The notes under the pieces are model-generated. The model was not told the origin of the DNA. It searched no databases and saw only the letters and a program-made list of their open reading frames with translations. 64,000 nucleotides of DNA from Pseudobacteroides cellulosolvens ATCC 35603 = DSM 2933 (GTDB taxonomy: Bacteria; Bacillota; Clostridia; Acetivibrionales; DSM-2933): NCBI RefSeq assembly GCF_001262605.1, contig NZ_LGTC01000001.1, positions 930,001-994,000 on the forward strand. Reading direction: 5' to 3'. Position 1 is the first letter of the stretch. The number at the start of each line of letters is the position of its first letter. Positions 38,301 through 49,300 of the stretch are shown here, in pieces. The position numbers and the translations under genes are program-made.

Positions 38301-38370
38301 GGCCAGCAGGCAGCATGGAAGTAATAAAAACTACCAGCAGGGTAATGATTTTAAAGGTTTTCATTCTCAT
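35350..38370 (-). CDS. Secreted gluzincin-like metalloprotease with beta-helix, LamG-like module and X-dockerin II
   Basis: A 1006-residue secreted protein. The signal peptide ends near residue 30. A putative zinc peptidase domain has HELGH (His158, Glu159, His162) and a likely third ligand at Glu182 in WWEAVADW, the gluzincin pattern. Residues ~490-610 are a run of hexapeptide-like repeats (AVVKGNAVVSGNAIVSGHA) that should form a left-handed beta-helix. Residues ~635-825 resemble a LamG/concanavalin module (HSGILQLNGDNQYVVLEN). After a Pro/Thr linker, 854-1006 are an X-module and type II dockerin like CipA (GHTISGYVSQDF; INMADVIEMAKSF; NMADIVIIAKNF). It should bind type II cohesins on the cell surface. 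The protease substrate is unknown. AGGGGG precedes the ATG. Confidence 0.82.
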   Translation of the reverse strand: MRMKTFKIITLLVVFITSMLPAGPSHVMAADEYLARDSIYSMSDPNVNRATSTHFQIIWGKNDQTGTVNDAFIQGNLKNLEGQWTTYVTDMGYKEPGVSIKPANQSKKYKTNVYVTRTGLSKHAEGWGFMSNDSDGFAYIIVDPVAMRVDVPSWVIPHELGHVITYHQASWVDSTITGAWWEAVADWLREQYLTSPNYQYNGKIYSPDTNFFDPMYMNGSLCSPHGRTYYDAWPILQYIAENPDNYPYYGRDFMRDMMQKAKMHEYPYDTIIRLAPGVSIKDTLGNYAKRMVTQDFQQKTVYRKRFNQLIATDSNKQMVYTQLVKVNDKSDWWRVPSERAPQQTGFNIIPLTPNGTGNGRTVKVNFNGLIDSSRGTDWRACIVVQDDSGNTRYSTLWNKGENSITLSNTENKVFLVVVATPDKLIPLDAFADETKSPFMSAPEKQKMPYEVQITGAVPYEAVNSITGITGSKHPNGGGFVQNTAKVDSTAYVGPNAAVLGSAKVQGKARIEDYAVVKGNAVVSGNAIVSGHAIIKDSAIVKDNAKIRDFAVMMGNAEASGNARVLESATVKEKRKITDNGVAKGMAIAAGEASITGEGMVDGDYIDSTNITKGVAFGWTRGQDYASSRPYTPSLYAGYEFGTSSSVFARDKYGVTHGIIRGNPLWSASSEGHSGILQLNGDNQYVVLENSVSDLKDIEIRATVRWDGGTANQRLFNFGSSQDKYMYLTPSDENGKVKFEIRNGNNVKTMVADASLPVGSWVDLRLVLTGDTGILYINNTPAAVQNDININPEDLNAPNVNSQSNSNYIGRGILPEQPLFKGAVDSFHIYFKPVDSVIPSVSAKPTSTPTPTPKGHTISGYVSQDFASSLASIKSGFKVEILGTGLSSATDNNGYFSLTNVPANASGYTVRISKAGYLYRDIGNVKIDSSDISFGSTGSPVILWAGDINSDNTINMADVIEMAKSFNATSGEVKFIANCDINKDNTVNMADIVIIAKNFPRIQGVIL

Positions 38371-38493
38371 GACAATTCCCCCTATAAGAGCTATTTTTTC
38401 ATATTTTGGTTATCTGTGTTAATAAATTTATTATACTAAATATGTAATTGGTACTTCAATATTGGATTGCAAATACCCATTTTTTAATAACTG

Positions 38494-38600
38494 TTGTTAA
38501 TGCTATTACATTAACCATATAGATACAACCAGTGTTGGAATGTGCATAAGTGTAAGCTTATTACACTAAATCGCAACAATAAACTTTGTTAATGCTATTA
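38494..38600. repeat. Pair of 15-bp direct repeats
   Basis: TTGTTAATGCTATTA occurs at 38494-38508 and again at 38586-38600. The space is shared by the divergent metalloprotease and histidine kinase promoters, so it may be a regulator-binding site. Confidence 0.5.
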
Positions 38601-38656
38601 ATAAATAACCCGATATCTATTTTAAATCCCTTATTACTATTTGAAAGCTGGGTGAA

Positions 38657-40513
38657 ATGTTGATAATACACCTTATTATACTTGCATCATCTTTGTTCAT
38701 GGCAGCATTATTGCGAAACATGGTCAAGATTACCAACAAAGGTCAGATTCATTATTTGTTTATTGGCATTGTATCTCTGATACTTTTCTGGAATATTTGT
38801 TCGGGATTTGAGAAGTGGTTCTATGATAATAAATGGGAAAATATTATTTTTGTAAATTTAATCTATATAAGCGTATGCTTTGTCCCTGTGGTGGTTCTTC
38901 TTTTAGGAATAGTATTTAAGGTGAACAGCATAAAGTTTAATTTTAAATATTTTTTACTTTTTATAATACCTACAGTTTCCATAATTTTATTTTGGACTAA
39001 TGAGTATCATCATCTTTTTTATATAAGTTATTCATTTTGGATCACCAACATGATTTTTGGCAAATATTTCATAATACACGCAATTTACTCTTATACATGT
39101 ATATTCGTAGGGATGAGTTTTCTTATTTATTCAGCATTTAAAATCTCAGGTTTTTTTTCAAGGCAAATGATGTTTATACTGGTAGGTTTCTCGCTGCCAT
39201 TGATAACTAATTTATTGTATACCATAAAGGTAATAACGGTAACTCAGGATGTGAATGCATTAACATTTTCTTTTACCACAGTATGTTTTTATATTGCAAT
39301 ATTCAAGTACGATTTTTTACGAGTAATGCCTATAGCTTTGCAGATAGTAGTAGACAGAATATCAAACGGTTTTATTGTTGTTGATTTAGATTTAAGAGTT
39401 GTAAATTTCAATAAAACAATGACTGATATATTCAGAAATGTAGCTTCATTGAAGGCAAAAGAGAATATTTTTAAATTATGTGAAAACATAATAATTGATA
39501 TAGAACTTTTTAAAAAGTATATTAAAACTGCCCACGAAACAAATAAATCCATAGAAGTTGAAAAACAATTCATAATTAAGGACAAGTTGGAAGGTTTCTT
39601 TACTATAGAAATAACACCTCTCATTAACAAAAACAAGCATTTAGGTACTGTAATAATGTTTACTGACATTACACAGCAAAAGGAAGACCTTAAAATAATA
39701 AAAAAACAGCAGGAGCAGATTACTGAAAAAGAGCGGCTGGCTTCTCTCGGTACTCTTATGGGTGGCATTTCTCACAATCTGAAAACTCCTATTATGTCTA
39801 TAACTGGCTGTATAACTGCTCTGGAGGAACTTGCAAGCGAATACAGTGAATCAATAGGAAATACTATAGTAAATGACAATGATCATTTGGCAATAGCAAA
39901 TGATATGAAAGTAAATATTTGTGATTTAAAAGAACATATATCTTATATAAACAATGCATTGACAGCTATTAAAAATCAGGTTGTAAATCCTGATGCCCGA
40001 GATAATTCCAGCTTTAGTCTGGAAGAATTGATTATAAACATTAATTTTCTTATGAAGTACGAGCTTAAATCAAACAGATGCAGCTTAGAGATAATAAACG
40101 AAGCTGAAGAGGACTATTCTATAAATGGGGATATTGGAACCTTGGTTCAAATTTTAAATAACCTCATATCAAATTCAATACAGGCATATGATAAAATTTC
40201 AGAAGTTGGTGAATTAAAGGATCAAGATCGAAAAATCATACTTCGTATTAGTAATGAAGACAATCAAATCATATTCATGGTAAGAGACTATGGTAAAGGT
40301 ATTCCCCAGCATATAAGAAACAAACTTTTTAAAGAAATGGTCACATCAAAAGGAAAAGAAGGTCATGGTATTGGTTTATATTTAAGCTATTCAAAAGTTA
40401 AGCTGATGTTTAATGGTGATATGTGGCTTGAATCTGAAGAGGGAAAAGGTACAAGCTTCTTTGTAAAGATACATTCAACTAATATTGCTTTTAGTAGAAG
40501 GGTGATTCTATGA
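38657..40513 (+). CDS. Sensor histidine kinase with 7TM input domain and PAS domain
   Basis: A 618-residue membrane kinase. Residues 1-220 form about seven hydrophobic helices of the kind in His_kinase_N7TM sensors. A PAS domain follows (about 228-345, NGFIVVDLDLRVVNFN). The phospho-acceptor is His373 in GGISHNLKTPIMSITG. The ATPase domain has the N-box LNNLISNSIQAYD, the G1 box RDYGKGIP and the G2 box EGHGIGLYLS. The last four bases overlap the HD-GYP regulator gene (ATGA), so the two form a coupled signalling pair leading to cyclic-di-GMP breakdown. Confidence 0.9.
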   Translation: MLIIHLIILASSLFMAALLRNMVKITNKGQIHYLFIGIVSLILFWNICSGFEKWFYDNKWENIIFVNLIYISVCFVPVVVLLLGIVFKVNSIKFNFKYFLLFIIPTVSIILFWTNEYHHLFYISYSFWITNMIFGKYFIIHAIYSYTCIFVGMSFLIYSAFKISGFFSRQMMFILVGFSLPLITNLLYTIKVITVTQDVNALTFSFTTVCFYIAIFKYDFLRVMPIALQIVVDRISNGFIVVDLDLRVVNFNKTMTDIFRNVASLKAKENIFKLCENIIIDIELFKKYIKTAHETNKSIEVEKQFIIKDKLEGFFTIEITPLINKNKHLGTVIMFTDITQQKEDLKIIKKQQEQITEKERLASLGTLMGGISHNLKTPIMSITGCITALEELASEYSESIGNTIVNDNDHLAIANDMKVNICDLKEHISYINNALTAIKNQVVNPDARDNSSFSLEELIININFLMKYELKSNRCSLEIINEAEEDYSINGDIGTLVQILNNLISNSIQAYDKISEVGELKDQDRKIILRISNEDNQIIFMVRDYGKGIPQHIRNKLFKEMVTSKGKEGHGIGLYLSYSKVKLMFNGDMWLESEEGKGTSFFVKIHSTNIAFSRRVIL

Positions 40514-42015
40514 GACTCTCAGAATTAAAAAGAAGTAATGTTGATAGCTCCAAATCAAATTTTAAAATAATTGGTTTGGATGATGAAATAGGTATTATTA
40601 AGACATTGAATGTACTTCTCGATAGGGAGGGCTATTATTTTAAGGGATATACAGATCATGTAGAGGCTATAGAAGATATTAAAAATAATGATTACGGCCT
40701 CCTGATTCTGGACTATCTTTTACTTAATATCAATGCGAAAGAAGTAGTTGAAATTATTAGAAGCTTTAACAAGGAGCTTTATATTTTGCTGCTGACAGGT
40801 CATTCTGAGTGTGCACCTCCTATGGAAACCCTAGATAAAAATGATATACAAGGATATTGTACAAAGTCCGATGATCCTAGACAGCTGTTACTTATGGTAA
40901 AGTCAGCATTTAAATCTATTTCCATGATGAATGATATAAGGCTTACTCGCAATGGTTTGGACAGTATTTTGAAGTCAGTTCCAAGGATTTATCAGCTTCA
41001 GCCTATTGATATAATACTGGAGGAAATCCTGTCAAACATTCTTAATATCGTTCATTCAGCAGATGCATTTATACTTGTAGATAGATTGGAAGGAACTGAA
41101 GAAAATTCAAAAGAAAGCATTTACAGGGGTATTGGCAAATATAATATCGATATAGAAACATTTACAACATTATTTAACCCTCTTCAAATGATGTTTGCAG
41201 GCTCTGCCAGGATGAACAGCCAGGTAGTAAAACATGAGGGAGGCGTATTTTTTCCACTGCTTAATGATAAAAGGGAATCTATAGGAGTTATTTTTGTAGA
41301 TGCGTTGGACGAAAAATACATAAGTCTCCTGGAAGTATTCTCAAATCAAGCAGCAAGCTCAATCAATAACGCTTTTTTACATTCAATGATTAATATAAAA
41401 AACAGTGAGCTAAAAATGACCTACGAGATAATTAGAACAAGATATGAAGAAACAGTAGACACTTTAAGACTTGCTGTTGATGCAAAGGATGAGTATACTC
41501 GCGGTCATTCCGACAGGGTCTCAAAATATGCAGTTGAGATAGCAAAATGCTTCAGCCATTTAACTGAACATGACTATAACTTATTAAGGGTAGGCGGTAC
41601 TTTCCATGACATAGGAAAAATAGGTACTGCTGACGATATACTTTTATCTGATAGAAAACTAAGTGATTCAGAATTCCACGAAATTCAAAAGCACCCATTG
41701 ACAGGTGCAAAAATACTTTCAGCATTATCAATGTTTCAGGACACAGTTCCCCTTGTTCTATGCCATCATGAACGTGTAGACGGAAGCGGTTATCCCAATA
41801 GGCTAAAAGGTGATGAAATACCTTTTCTGGCCAGAATTCTTTCTGTTGCAGATGCTTTTGATGCAATGACTACCAATAGAGTCTACAGGAGTAAACTTCC
41901 TCTTGAGGCTGCAATGGCACAGTTGCAAAAGGGAGCCGGAACACAGTTTGATCCTGATATTGTAGAAAAGTTTGTCGATTTATTGAGATCAGGTGCAATA
42001 AAATTAGATGAATAG
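40510..42015 (+). CDS. Response regulator with GAF-like linker and HD-GYP phosphodiesterase domain
   Basis: A 501-residue regulator. The receiver domain (about 17-135) has acidic residues D24-D25 and the phospho-acceptor Asp68 in LILDYLL. A GAF-like region (about 160-300) and a short coiled coil follow. The HD-GYP domain (about 315-495) is complete: RGHSDRVSKYA, FHDIGKIG, KHPLTGAKIL, HHERVDGSGYP and DAFDAMTTNRVYR. Enzymes of this class hydrolyse cyclic-di-GMP. It is coupled to the upstream kinase and presumably lowers cyclic-di-GMP on that signal. A GGDEF-EAL protein at the end of the window is another cyclic-di-GMP gene. Confidence 0.92.
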   Translation: MRLSELKRSNVDSSKSNFKIIGLDDEIGIIKTLNVLLDREGYYFKGYTDHVEAIEDIKNNDYGLLILDYLLLNINAKEVVEIIRSFNKELYILLLTGHSECAPPMETLDKNDIQGYCTKSDDPRQLLLMVKSAFKSISMMNDIRLTRNGLDSILKSVPRIYQLQPIDIILEEILSNILNIVHSADAFILVDRLEGTEENSKESIYRGIGKYNIDIETFTTLFNPLQMMFAGSARMNSQVVKHEGGVFFPLLNDKRESIGVIFVDALDEKYISLLEVFSNQAASSINNAFLHSMINIKNSELKMTYEIIRTRYEETVDTLRLAVDAKDEYTRGHSDRVSKYAVEIAKCFSHLTEHDYNLLRVGGTFHDIGKIGTADDILLSDRKLSDSEFHEIQKHPLTGAKILSALSMFQDTVPLVLCHHERVDGSGYPNRLKGDEIPFLARILSVADAFDAMTTNRVYRSKLPLEAAMAQLQKGAGTQFDPDIVEKFVDLLRSGAIKLDE

Positions 42016-42037
42016 AATATATAAATTCTGTTTAACA

Positions 42038-42069
42038 AAAGCTGATACACTCAAATAAGTATCAGCTTT
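42038..42069. terminator. Bidirectional terminator
   Basis: AAAGCTGATAC (42038-42048) and GTATCAGCTTT (42059-42069) form a perfect 11-bp stem between the convergent HD-GYP and subtilisin genes. Confidence 0.8.
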
Positions 42070-42116
42070 AATTAATTATTGCGGCATTTGAAAGCTTATT
42101 CAAATGGTTTGCATAA

Positions 42117-43094
42117 CTAAATACTGGCTATATCACTTGGAGCAAAGCACTCTCCAGCCAGATTAAGCAAACCGTTTCCCTCAATTCTTTTATCATATCC
42201 TAAATCAGATGTATACTTAACAAGCTGTGCATATATCTCAGGTTCTGTCAAAGTCCTTCCAAATTCTTTTTCACATTTGTTAATAAGAAGAGCAGCTGCA
42301 CCTGAAACGTGGGGAGCGGCCATTGAGGTCCCTGAAAGTGTTGCATAGCCTCCCTGCATACTTTGAGGAAATGTTGACAGAATATTTACGCCAGGAGCAA
42401 CCAAGTCTACTTCCTTATTTGTATTTGTAAAGCAAGGGAATTTCCTATCAAGGCCTATAGCCCCTATCTCCACAACTTCATTATAAGCACCCGGATAGGA
42501 AAATTCGTCTTTTTTAGGACTGCAATCTCCGCCTTCCCATGGATCTCCTTCATTTCCAGCAGCACATACCACCAAAATATCATTGCTTACAGCATTCTTG
42601 ACTGCATCATGTAATCTAGGATCATCATAGCGTCCTCCAAGAGACATGTTAATAACTCTTACCTTCTGCCCGTTAGTACCTTTCCAGGAAACAGCATAAT
42701 TTATTGCATCGATAATTCCTTGGGTAGTACCATTTCCTTCAGAATCCAGGACTTTTAAAATAAGAAGATTTGCTTCAGGTGCTACACCTACCACACCAGA
42801 ATGATTTACAGCGGCAGCTATAGTTCCAGCTACATGTGTGCCATGACCGTTCTGGTCGGAGAAATCATTGTCATTTCCCTGATTTGTAAAATTTTTACCG
42901 CCAATAATACGGTCTTTAAGATCTGGGTGATCAGGTTGGCATCCGGTATCTATTATAGCAACTACAACTCCAGATCCTTTCCTGCTTTCCTCCCAAATTT
43001 CCTGAGCCTTTATCATTTTTACGCCTTCTGGTATTTTTTCTGCATGATTGGTAACAGACTCGACTTTATATGGTATTAATCTGAATTCTCCCAT
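42117..43094 (-). CDS. Intracellular subtilisin-type serine protease (S8)
   Basis: A 325-residue subtilase with no signal peptide. The short N-terminal stretch GEFRLIPYKVESV matches the LIPY propeptide of Bacillus intracellular serine proteases, which blocks the active site until removed. The triad is Asp49 (IIDTGCQPDHPD), His84 (NGHGTHVAGTIAA) and Ser257 (SGTSMAAPHVSG), with oxyanion Asn181 (CAAGNEGD). It diverges from the Tc toxin operon, with 239 bases between starts. A role in maturing or turning over the toxin is possible. The usual role of the family is general intracellular protein turnover. Confidence 0.93.
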   Translation of the reverse strand: MGEFRLIPYKVESVTNHAEKIPEGVKMIKAQEIWEESRKGSGVVVAIIDTGCQPDHPDLKDRIIGGKNFTNQGNDNDFSDQNGHGTHVAGTIAAAVNHSGVVGVAPEANLLILKVLDSEGNGTTQGIIDAINYAVSWKGTNGQKVRVINMSLGGRYDDPRLHDAVKNAVSNDILVVCAAGNEGDPWEGGDCSPKKDEFSYPGAYNEVVEIGAIGLDRKFPCFTNTNKEVDLVAPGVNILSTFPQSMQGGYATLSGTSMAAPHVSGAAALLINKCEKEFGRTLTEPEIYAQLVKYTSDLGYDKRIEGNGLLNLAGECFAPSDIASI

Positions 43095-43220
43095 TTCTGC
43101 TCCTCCATATTAATAATTTTTTTAATACATATCTAGTATTATCAAATAATTATCTGTATGTCTGGATATATCTTATTGGTAGAATTCAAATATTCATTGA
43201 AATATATCTATAACTTCAAC

Positions 43221-43249
43221 TTGAAATTAGTATAAATCCTTAATATTAA
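43221..43249 (+). promoter_or_regulatory. Candidate promoter of the Tc toxin operon
   Basis: TTGAAA (43221-43226), a 17-base spacer, then TATTAA (43244-43249), about 85 bases before the TTG start of the TcB-TcC gene. The rest of this gap is AT-rich and shows no other clear signal. Confidence 0.4.
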
Positions 43250-43333
43250 GAAAAAATTAGATAATGATAAAAATTAAGTGAATGGATGCTAATTAACGCT
43301 TTACAGCATCAATTGGTATAAAGAGGTGATAAA

Positions 43334-46300
43334 TTGAAAACAGAAATAGAAAACTTAAAAACATCCTCCCAATTTTTAAAAACAGATGGAAAAACCAAGT
43401 CAAATGCAATTGAGATTCCTTCTATTTCTTTACCAAAAGGCGGCGGGGCAATTAAAGGAATTGATGAGAAGTTTTCTGTAAACTCTGTAAATGGAACAGC
43501 TTCCTTTTCCATACCACTGCCCTTATCTCCAACTAGGGGCAGTGCTTCACCTGCATTGAACCTAGATTATAATTCAGGAGCAGGAAATGGAATTTTCGGT
43601 TTGGGATGGACTTTAAGCCTGCCGTCTATAAAACGCAAAACTGATAAAGGACTTCCTCAATATCTGGATGATATTGACTCAGATACTTTCCTTTTTTCCG
43701 GTGCCGAAGACCTTGTTCCAGAATTTGCAAAAGAGTCAGATAGCAGTTTCAGTAAAGATTCGGATGGAAATTATATTATTAAGGAAAAAGACTCTCAAGA
43801 CGGATTATTCACCATCAAGTTTTACAGACCTCGCATTGAAGGTTTATTTGCCAGGATAGAGAGGTGGTCCTGTAAAAAATCACAGGAAATCAAATGGCGG
43901 GTAATTTCAAAAGAAAACATAACAACTCTTTTTGGATGGAGTAATGCATCTAGAATTTCTGACCCCGAGGATCCATATAAAATTTTCGAATGGCTTCCTG
44001 AATTCACCTTTGATGACAAAGGTAATTGTACCCATTACATTTATAAGAAGGAAGACGACACAGGATATGATACTAATCTTCTGCACAATAGAAATCGCAC
44101 TAAAAATGGAAGAATCACATATACCAATATGTATTTAGAGAGGATATTATACGGTAATAAAACGCCATATGGTACTCTGAATGATACCTACCCTAATGAG
44201 ACAGAATACATGTTCCGGATGGTATTTGATTACGGAGAGTATGACTTAAATTCCCCATATACGAAAATAAAGGATTGGGATTTTAGATTAGACGCGTTTT
44301 CAGAATACAAGGCAGGTTTTGAGATAAGAACTACTAGACTATGTAAACGTGTTCTGCTGTTTCATAATTTTACTGAACTTACTGGAGGCTCCGCTTTGGT
44401 AAAATCCATAAATTTTGGATATGATACAAATGACGGAACATATTTTACCTTCCTAAACTCCATAACTTCTTATGGATACATTAAAAAGCCTGATGGCTCA
44501 TATACTTCCAAAAATTTGCCGCCTATTGAGTTTGAATACCAGAAACACCAATGGAACAAAACTATAAAATCCGTTTCACAGGATTCTCTTATCCATGCAC
44601 CTGAAGGACTTAATGAACCACTTTATCAATTTATCGATTTGTTCAGTGAAGGTCTTCCAGGCATACTTACTGATCAAGGAGGTGGCTTGTTTTATAAACG
44701 CAGTTTAGGATGTGGTTTGTTTGAAGAGGCAAAATTGGTTTCACAAAAACCTTCTTTTTACGGCTTTGGTTCAAGATTGCAGTTATTGGATCTGGATGCG
44801 GATGGAAGTAAACAGCTAGTAAGCTATGATAAAGATCCAAAAGGGTATTTTGAATTAAGTGACAATGAAGATTGGCAGACTTTTCGGACTTTTAAAAGCA
44901 TTCCTAATATAGATATATATAATGGAAATACCAGGATGATCGACTTGAATGGCGATGGTAAACCTGAAATTTTAATTACAGAAGATCACATTTTCACCTG
45001 GTATGAGTCGGTAGGCAGAAGAGGCTTTGAAAGTTCTCATAAGACATATCTGCCCTTTGATGAAGAGGAAGGGCCGTACATCTTATTCGCAGATCCCAAG
45101 CAAACAGTTTTTCTTGCAGATATGTCGGGTGACGGTCTAGCGGATATAGTAAGGATAAGAAACAAAGAAATCTGTTACTGGCCCAATCTTGGCTACGGAC
45201 GGTTTGGGGCTAAGGTGAGCATGGATCATGCCCCTGACTTTGACCATCCCGATGCATTCAATCCGGCATTTCTACGTTTGGCCGATATTGACGGTTCAGG
45301 TACTACCGATATTATTTATCTTGGTAAAAACAAATTCACCTGCTACTTAAATCAAAGTGGAAATGCATTTAGTGATGATCCATTTGAAATAGATGCCTTC
45401 CAGGAAATTCATAATCATGCAAAAATCATGGTTACCGATTTATTGGGAAATGGTATTCCCTGTATTGTATGGTCAAGTCCTTTATCCAAAGACGCCCAGA
45501 GCCCATTGAAATATATTGACCTAATGGACAGCAAGAAACCTCACATCATGGTTTCTTACAAAAATAATCTGGGTAAGGAAATTAAACTGGAATATGAGGC
45601 ATCAACCATGTTTTATATTAAAGACAGGATTTCAGGAAGGCCGTGTACCACCAAGCTCCACTTTCCAGTACACTGTATTTCAAAAATTGAGACGCGTGAC
45701 AGGATTTCAGGTTATAGATTTGTCAGCTCTTACAAATATCATCATGGTTATTATGATCATGAGGAAAGAGAATTCAGGGGCTTCGGCATGGTGGAACAGA
45801 CAGATACCGAAGATTTTGAACACTGGATAAAAGGAAACTCAAGCAATATCGTAGATAAAACACTACATCAAGAGACTGTGATTACTAAAAGCTGGTTTCA
45901 TACCGGGGCCTTTTTTAGTAGAGAAAATATTCTAAATCAGTTTGCACATGAGTATTGGTATGAAGAAATGGCAAAGCATGGCTTTACCGTAACAAACCAT
46001 GAAATTCCTTTATCAGATGCACAGGTCATTGCTGCTCCTGGATTAGATCCAACCATTATTGAACATCTCGAAGCCCATGAGTGGAGGGAGGCCTTGCGTG
46101 CATGTAAAGGTGCTAGCCTGCATCAGGAAACCTTCTCAAATGATGCTCCATCAAAAGGTGCGACACCTGAAGAAATTAAAAAACAGCTTACACCATATCT
46201 TTCAGCAATGCGTAACTATATTGTGGAACTTTTGCAGCCAAAAGGGCAAAACAAACATGCCATATTTGTTGTTAAAGAAAAGGAATCTATAAGCTACAGC

Positions 46301-49300
46301 TATGAGAGAAATACCGAAGATCCACGCATTAGCCATACCCTCAACATCAAAATTGATCAATATGGCAATGTTTTAGAATCTGCTTCGGTGGTTTATCCAA
46401 GAATAAAGGCAGATTATACTCTTCCGTTAGAAACACAGGAAGTTCAGAGCCAAATGAATATAACCTATATACAAAACAAGTTTACCAATGATATTGATAC
46501 CGATGCTTCATATAGATTAAGACTTCCATCAGAAGTGAAAACTTATGAGTTAAAGGGTGTTGAAAAAAACAATCCATTATATTCTGTGAAGGATTTTAAT
46601 AACATCCTTACTAATGCCGTTGAAGCGGATTATCATGAAGTTGATAAAACTCCTCTAACTGGGACTTCACAGAAAAGATTAATTGAATATATGCAAAGCA
46701 TTTATCGGAGCAACAATCTAAAAGACCCTTTGCCGTTATATCATTTGGAATCATTGGCATTGCCTTTTGAAAGCTATCAATTGGCTTACACGTCAGCTCT
46801 TCTGGAAAACACTTTTGGCACAAAGGTTAATGAGGCCCTGATGCTGAAAGGAAAATTCACACGTAGGGGGGGAGATGGCAGCTGGTGGATTCCTTCAGGA
46901 AGTGTTCAATTTATGGATATTGGGGAAGCCGCAGCTGATGCTAAAAACCGTTTTTATCTTCCTGTATTCTATACCGATCCTTATGGTACTAAGAAAAAGG
47001 TAAAATACGACAATTATAAACTTTTTATTGAAGAAACCGAAGATGCATTAGGCAATAAAACAAAGGTGGAGCTCTTTAATTTCAGGACACTTTCACCCCA
47101 AAGAATGAATGACCCAAATAACAATATATCTGAAGCAATAAAGGATGAACTGGGTCTTTTAAAGGCTTTTGCGGTATTTGGGAAAGGTAATGAAGCTGAT
47201 GATCTTAATGATATTAATGAGTTTTCTTCTATGGCAGAAAATACACTGATTGATGATTTCTTTCATGCATCTGCTTCAGATGTTTTGGTTATTCATGGAA
47301 AAAAACTATTGCAGCATGCCACTAAAAGATTTGTATATGACTTAGAAGCTTATAAAAATTGGGGCAAGCCAGTGGCTGTCACCTCCATTGTAAGGGAAGA
47401 GCACTACATTAAAAACAATGATTCTTCGGTTCAAATAAGCTTTGAATATTCAAGCGGCTTGGGTCATGTGGTTATGAAAAAGGTGCAGGCTGAACCTGGG
47501 CCGGCTAAGAAAGTGACAGTTAATTCCGATGACTCTTATTTAGTTTCCGAAATAGATACTGATTCTCTAACCCCCAAGCAGCTTAGGTGGATTGGCAGCG
47601 GCAGAACTGTACTAAACAACAAAGGCAATGCCGTAAAACAGTATGAGCCTTACTTTTCGGTAACTCATAAGTACGAAGACCTTAAGGAATTGGTGGAAAT
47701 CGGTGTTACACCCATTATGTATTATGATGCACAAGGAAGGCTTATCAAAACCCAAATGCCTGACGGAACTTTATCATGCACGGAATTTGATTCCTGGAAG
47801 CAGATTATATATGACCTCAACGATACAATTTTAACATCCTCCTGGTATGAAAACCGTACTAATCGACTGATAGATGCCGAGCTTCTTGCAGCAGGCAAAG
47901 ACCCGGAAAAAGAAAAATCAGCTGCCGATAAAGCATCCAAACATGCCAATACCCCCACATTACTGCACTTTGATACATTAGGCAGACCGGTATTGTATAT
48001 TGACCATAATAAACATTTACAAACTCAAGATGATGAATTTTACCACACCAGAGTCATCCTCGATATTGAAGGCAATTTGCGAAAGGTTATCGACGCCCGA
48101 GGTAATATGGTTATGCAATACAAATATGATATGCTGGGAAACAAGATATATCAGCACAGCATGGATGCCGGACAACGGTGGATGCTTTCTAATATCCTCG
48201 GCAACCCGCTGCGTGCCTGGGATGAGAAAGACCATGAATTCCAATATTTTTATGACATCCTTCATAGGCCAACCCATAATAAAGTTATAGGCGGCGATGG
48301 CGATATGCCTCTTAACCATATTTTTGAGAGGGTATTTTATGGTGAATTAGAGACCAATCCAGAATTGAAAAACCTCAGGGGCCAGGTAATAAAGCTCTAT
48401 GACACCGGCGGAATTTTGCTGATGCCTGAATATGACTTTAAAGGACAGCCAAAATCAACTACCCGTAAGCTATGTAAAAATTATAAAGACGTTGTCAACT
48501 GGATAGACGTAAACCTTTTATCAGATCTTGAATCCGACAGCTATACATTTATTACAGAGACAGATGCACTTGGAAGGATAGCTAAGCAAACCGCACCTGA
48601 CGGCAGCGTCATTACGCCCATATATAACGAAACCGGTTTATTAAGAAGCGAAAACGTAGCCCATGCTGCACCAAACATTACCACTCGATTTATAAAAGAC
48701 ATAGGCTACAACGAAAAAGGTCAGCGGAATAAAATCATATATGGGAATGATGTAGTTACTCGCTTCTTTTATGACAAGGAAACATTCAGGCTGACGAGGC
48801 TGCAAACCAAAAGGCAAAATGGTGATCCCCTTCAGGATTGGCATTACACCTATGATCCGGTAGGTAACATCACTCATATTGAAGACCAGAATGTTCCTAT
48901 TGTATTTTTTGATAACCAAAAAATCACCGGAATCTCTACCTATACCTATGATGCCCTCTATCGTTTGGCAGAAGCTACAGGTAGAGAGAACACTACACCT
49001 CTAGCTTTTGACAACAAAGACAATTGGAATGACATCCCTTTCATTAAGCAGCTAAACCCCGGGGATCCCATGACAATGCGAAATTTCACCCAGAGCTACC
49101 TGTATGACTCAGTTGGAAATATTTTAAAAATGCGTCATCTGGCAGCAGGTAACAACTGGACAAGGGATTATAACTATAATGCTGCGAATAACCGCCTTTT
49201 AAGCACGCAGACAGGTACAAACAATTACAGCTACCAATACCATCCACAGCATGGTTATATTATCTCCATGCCACATTTGGAAGATATGGAGTGGAACTTT

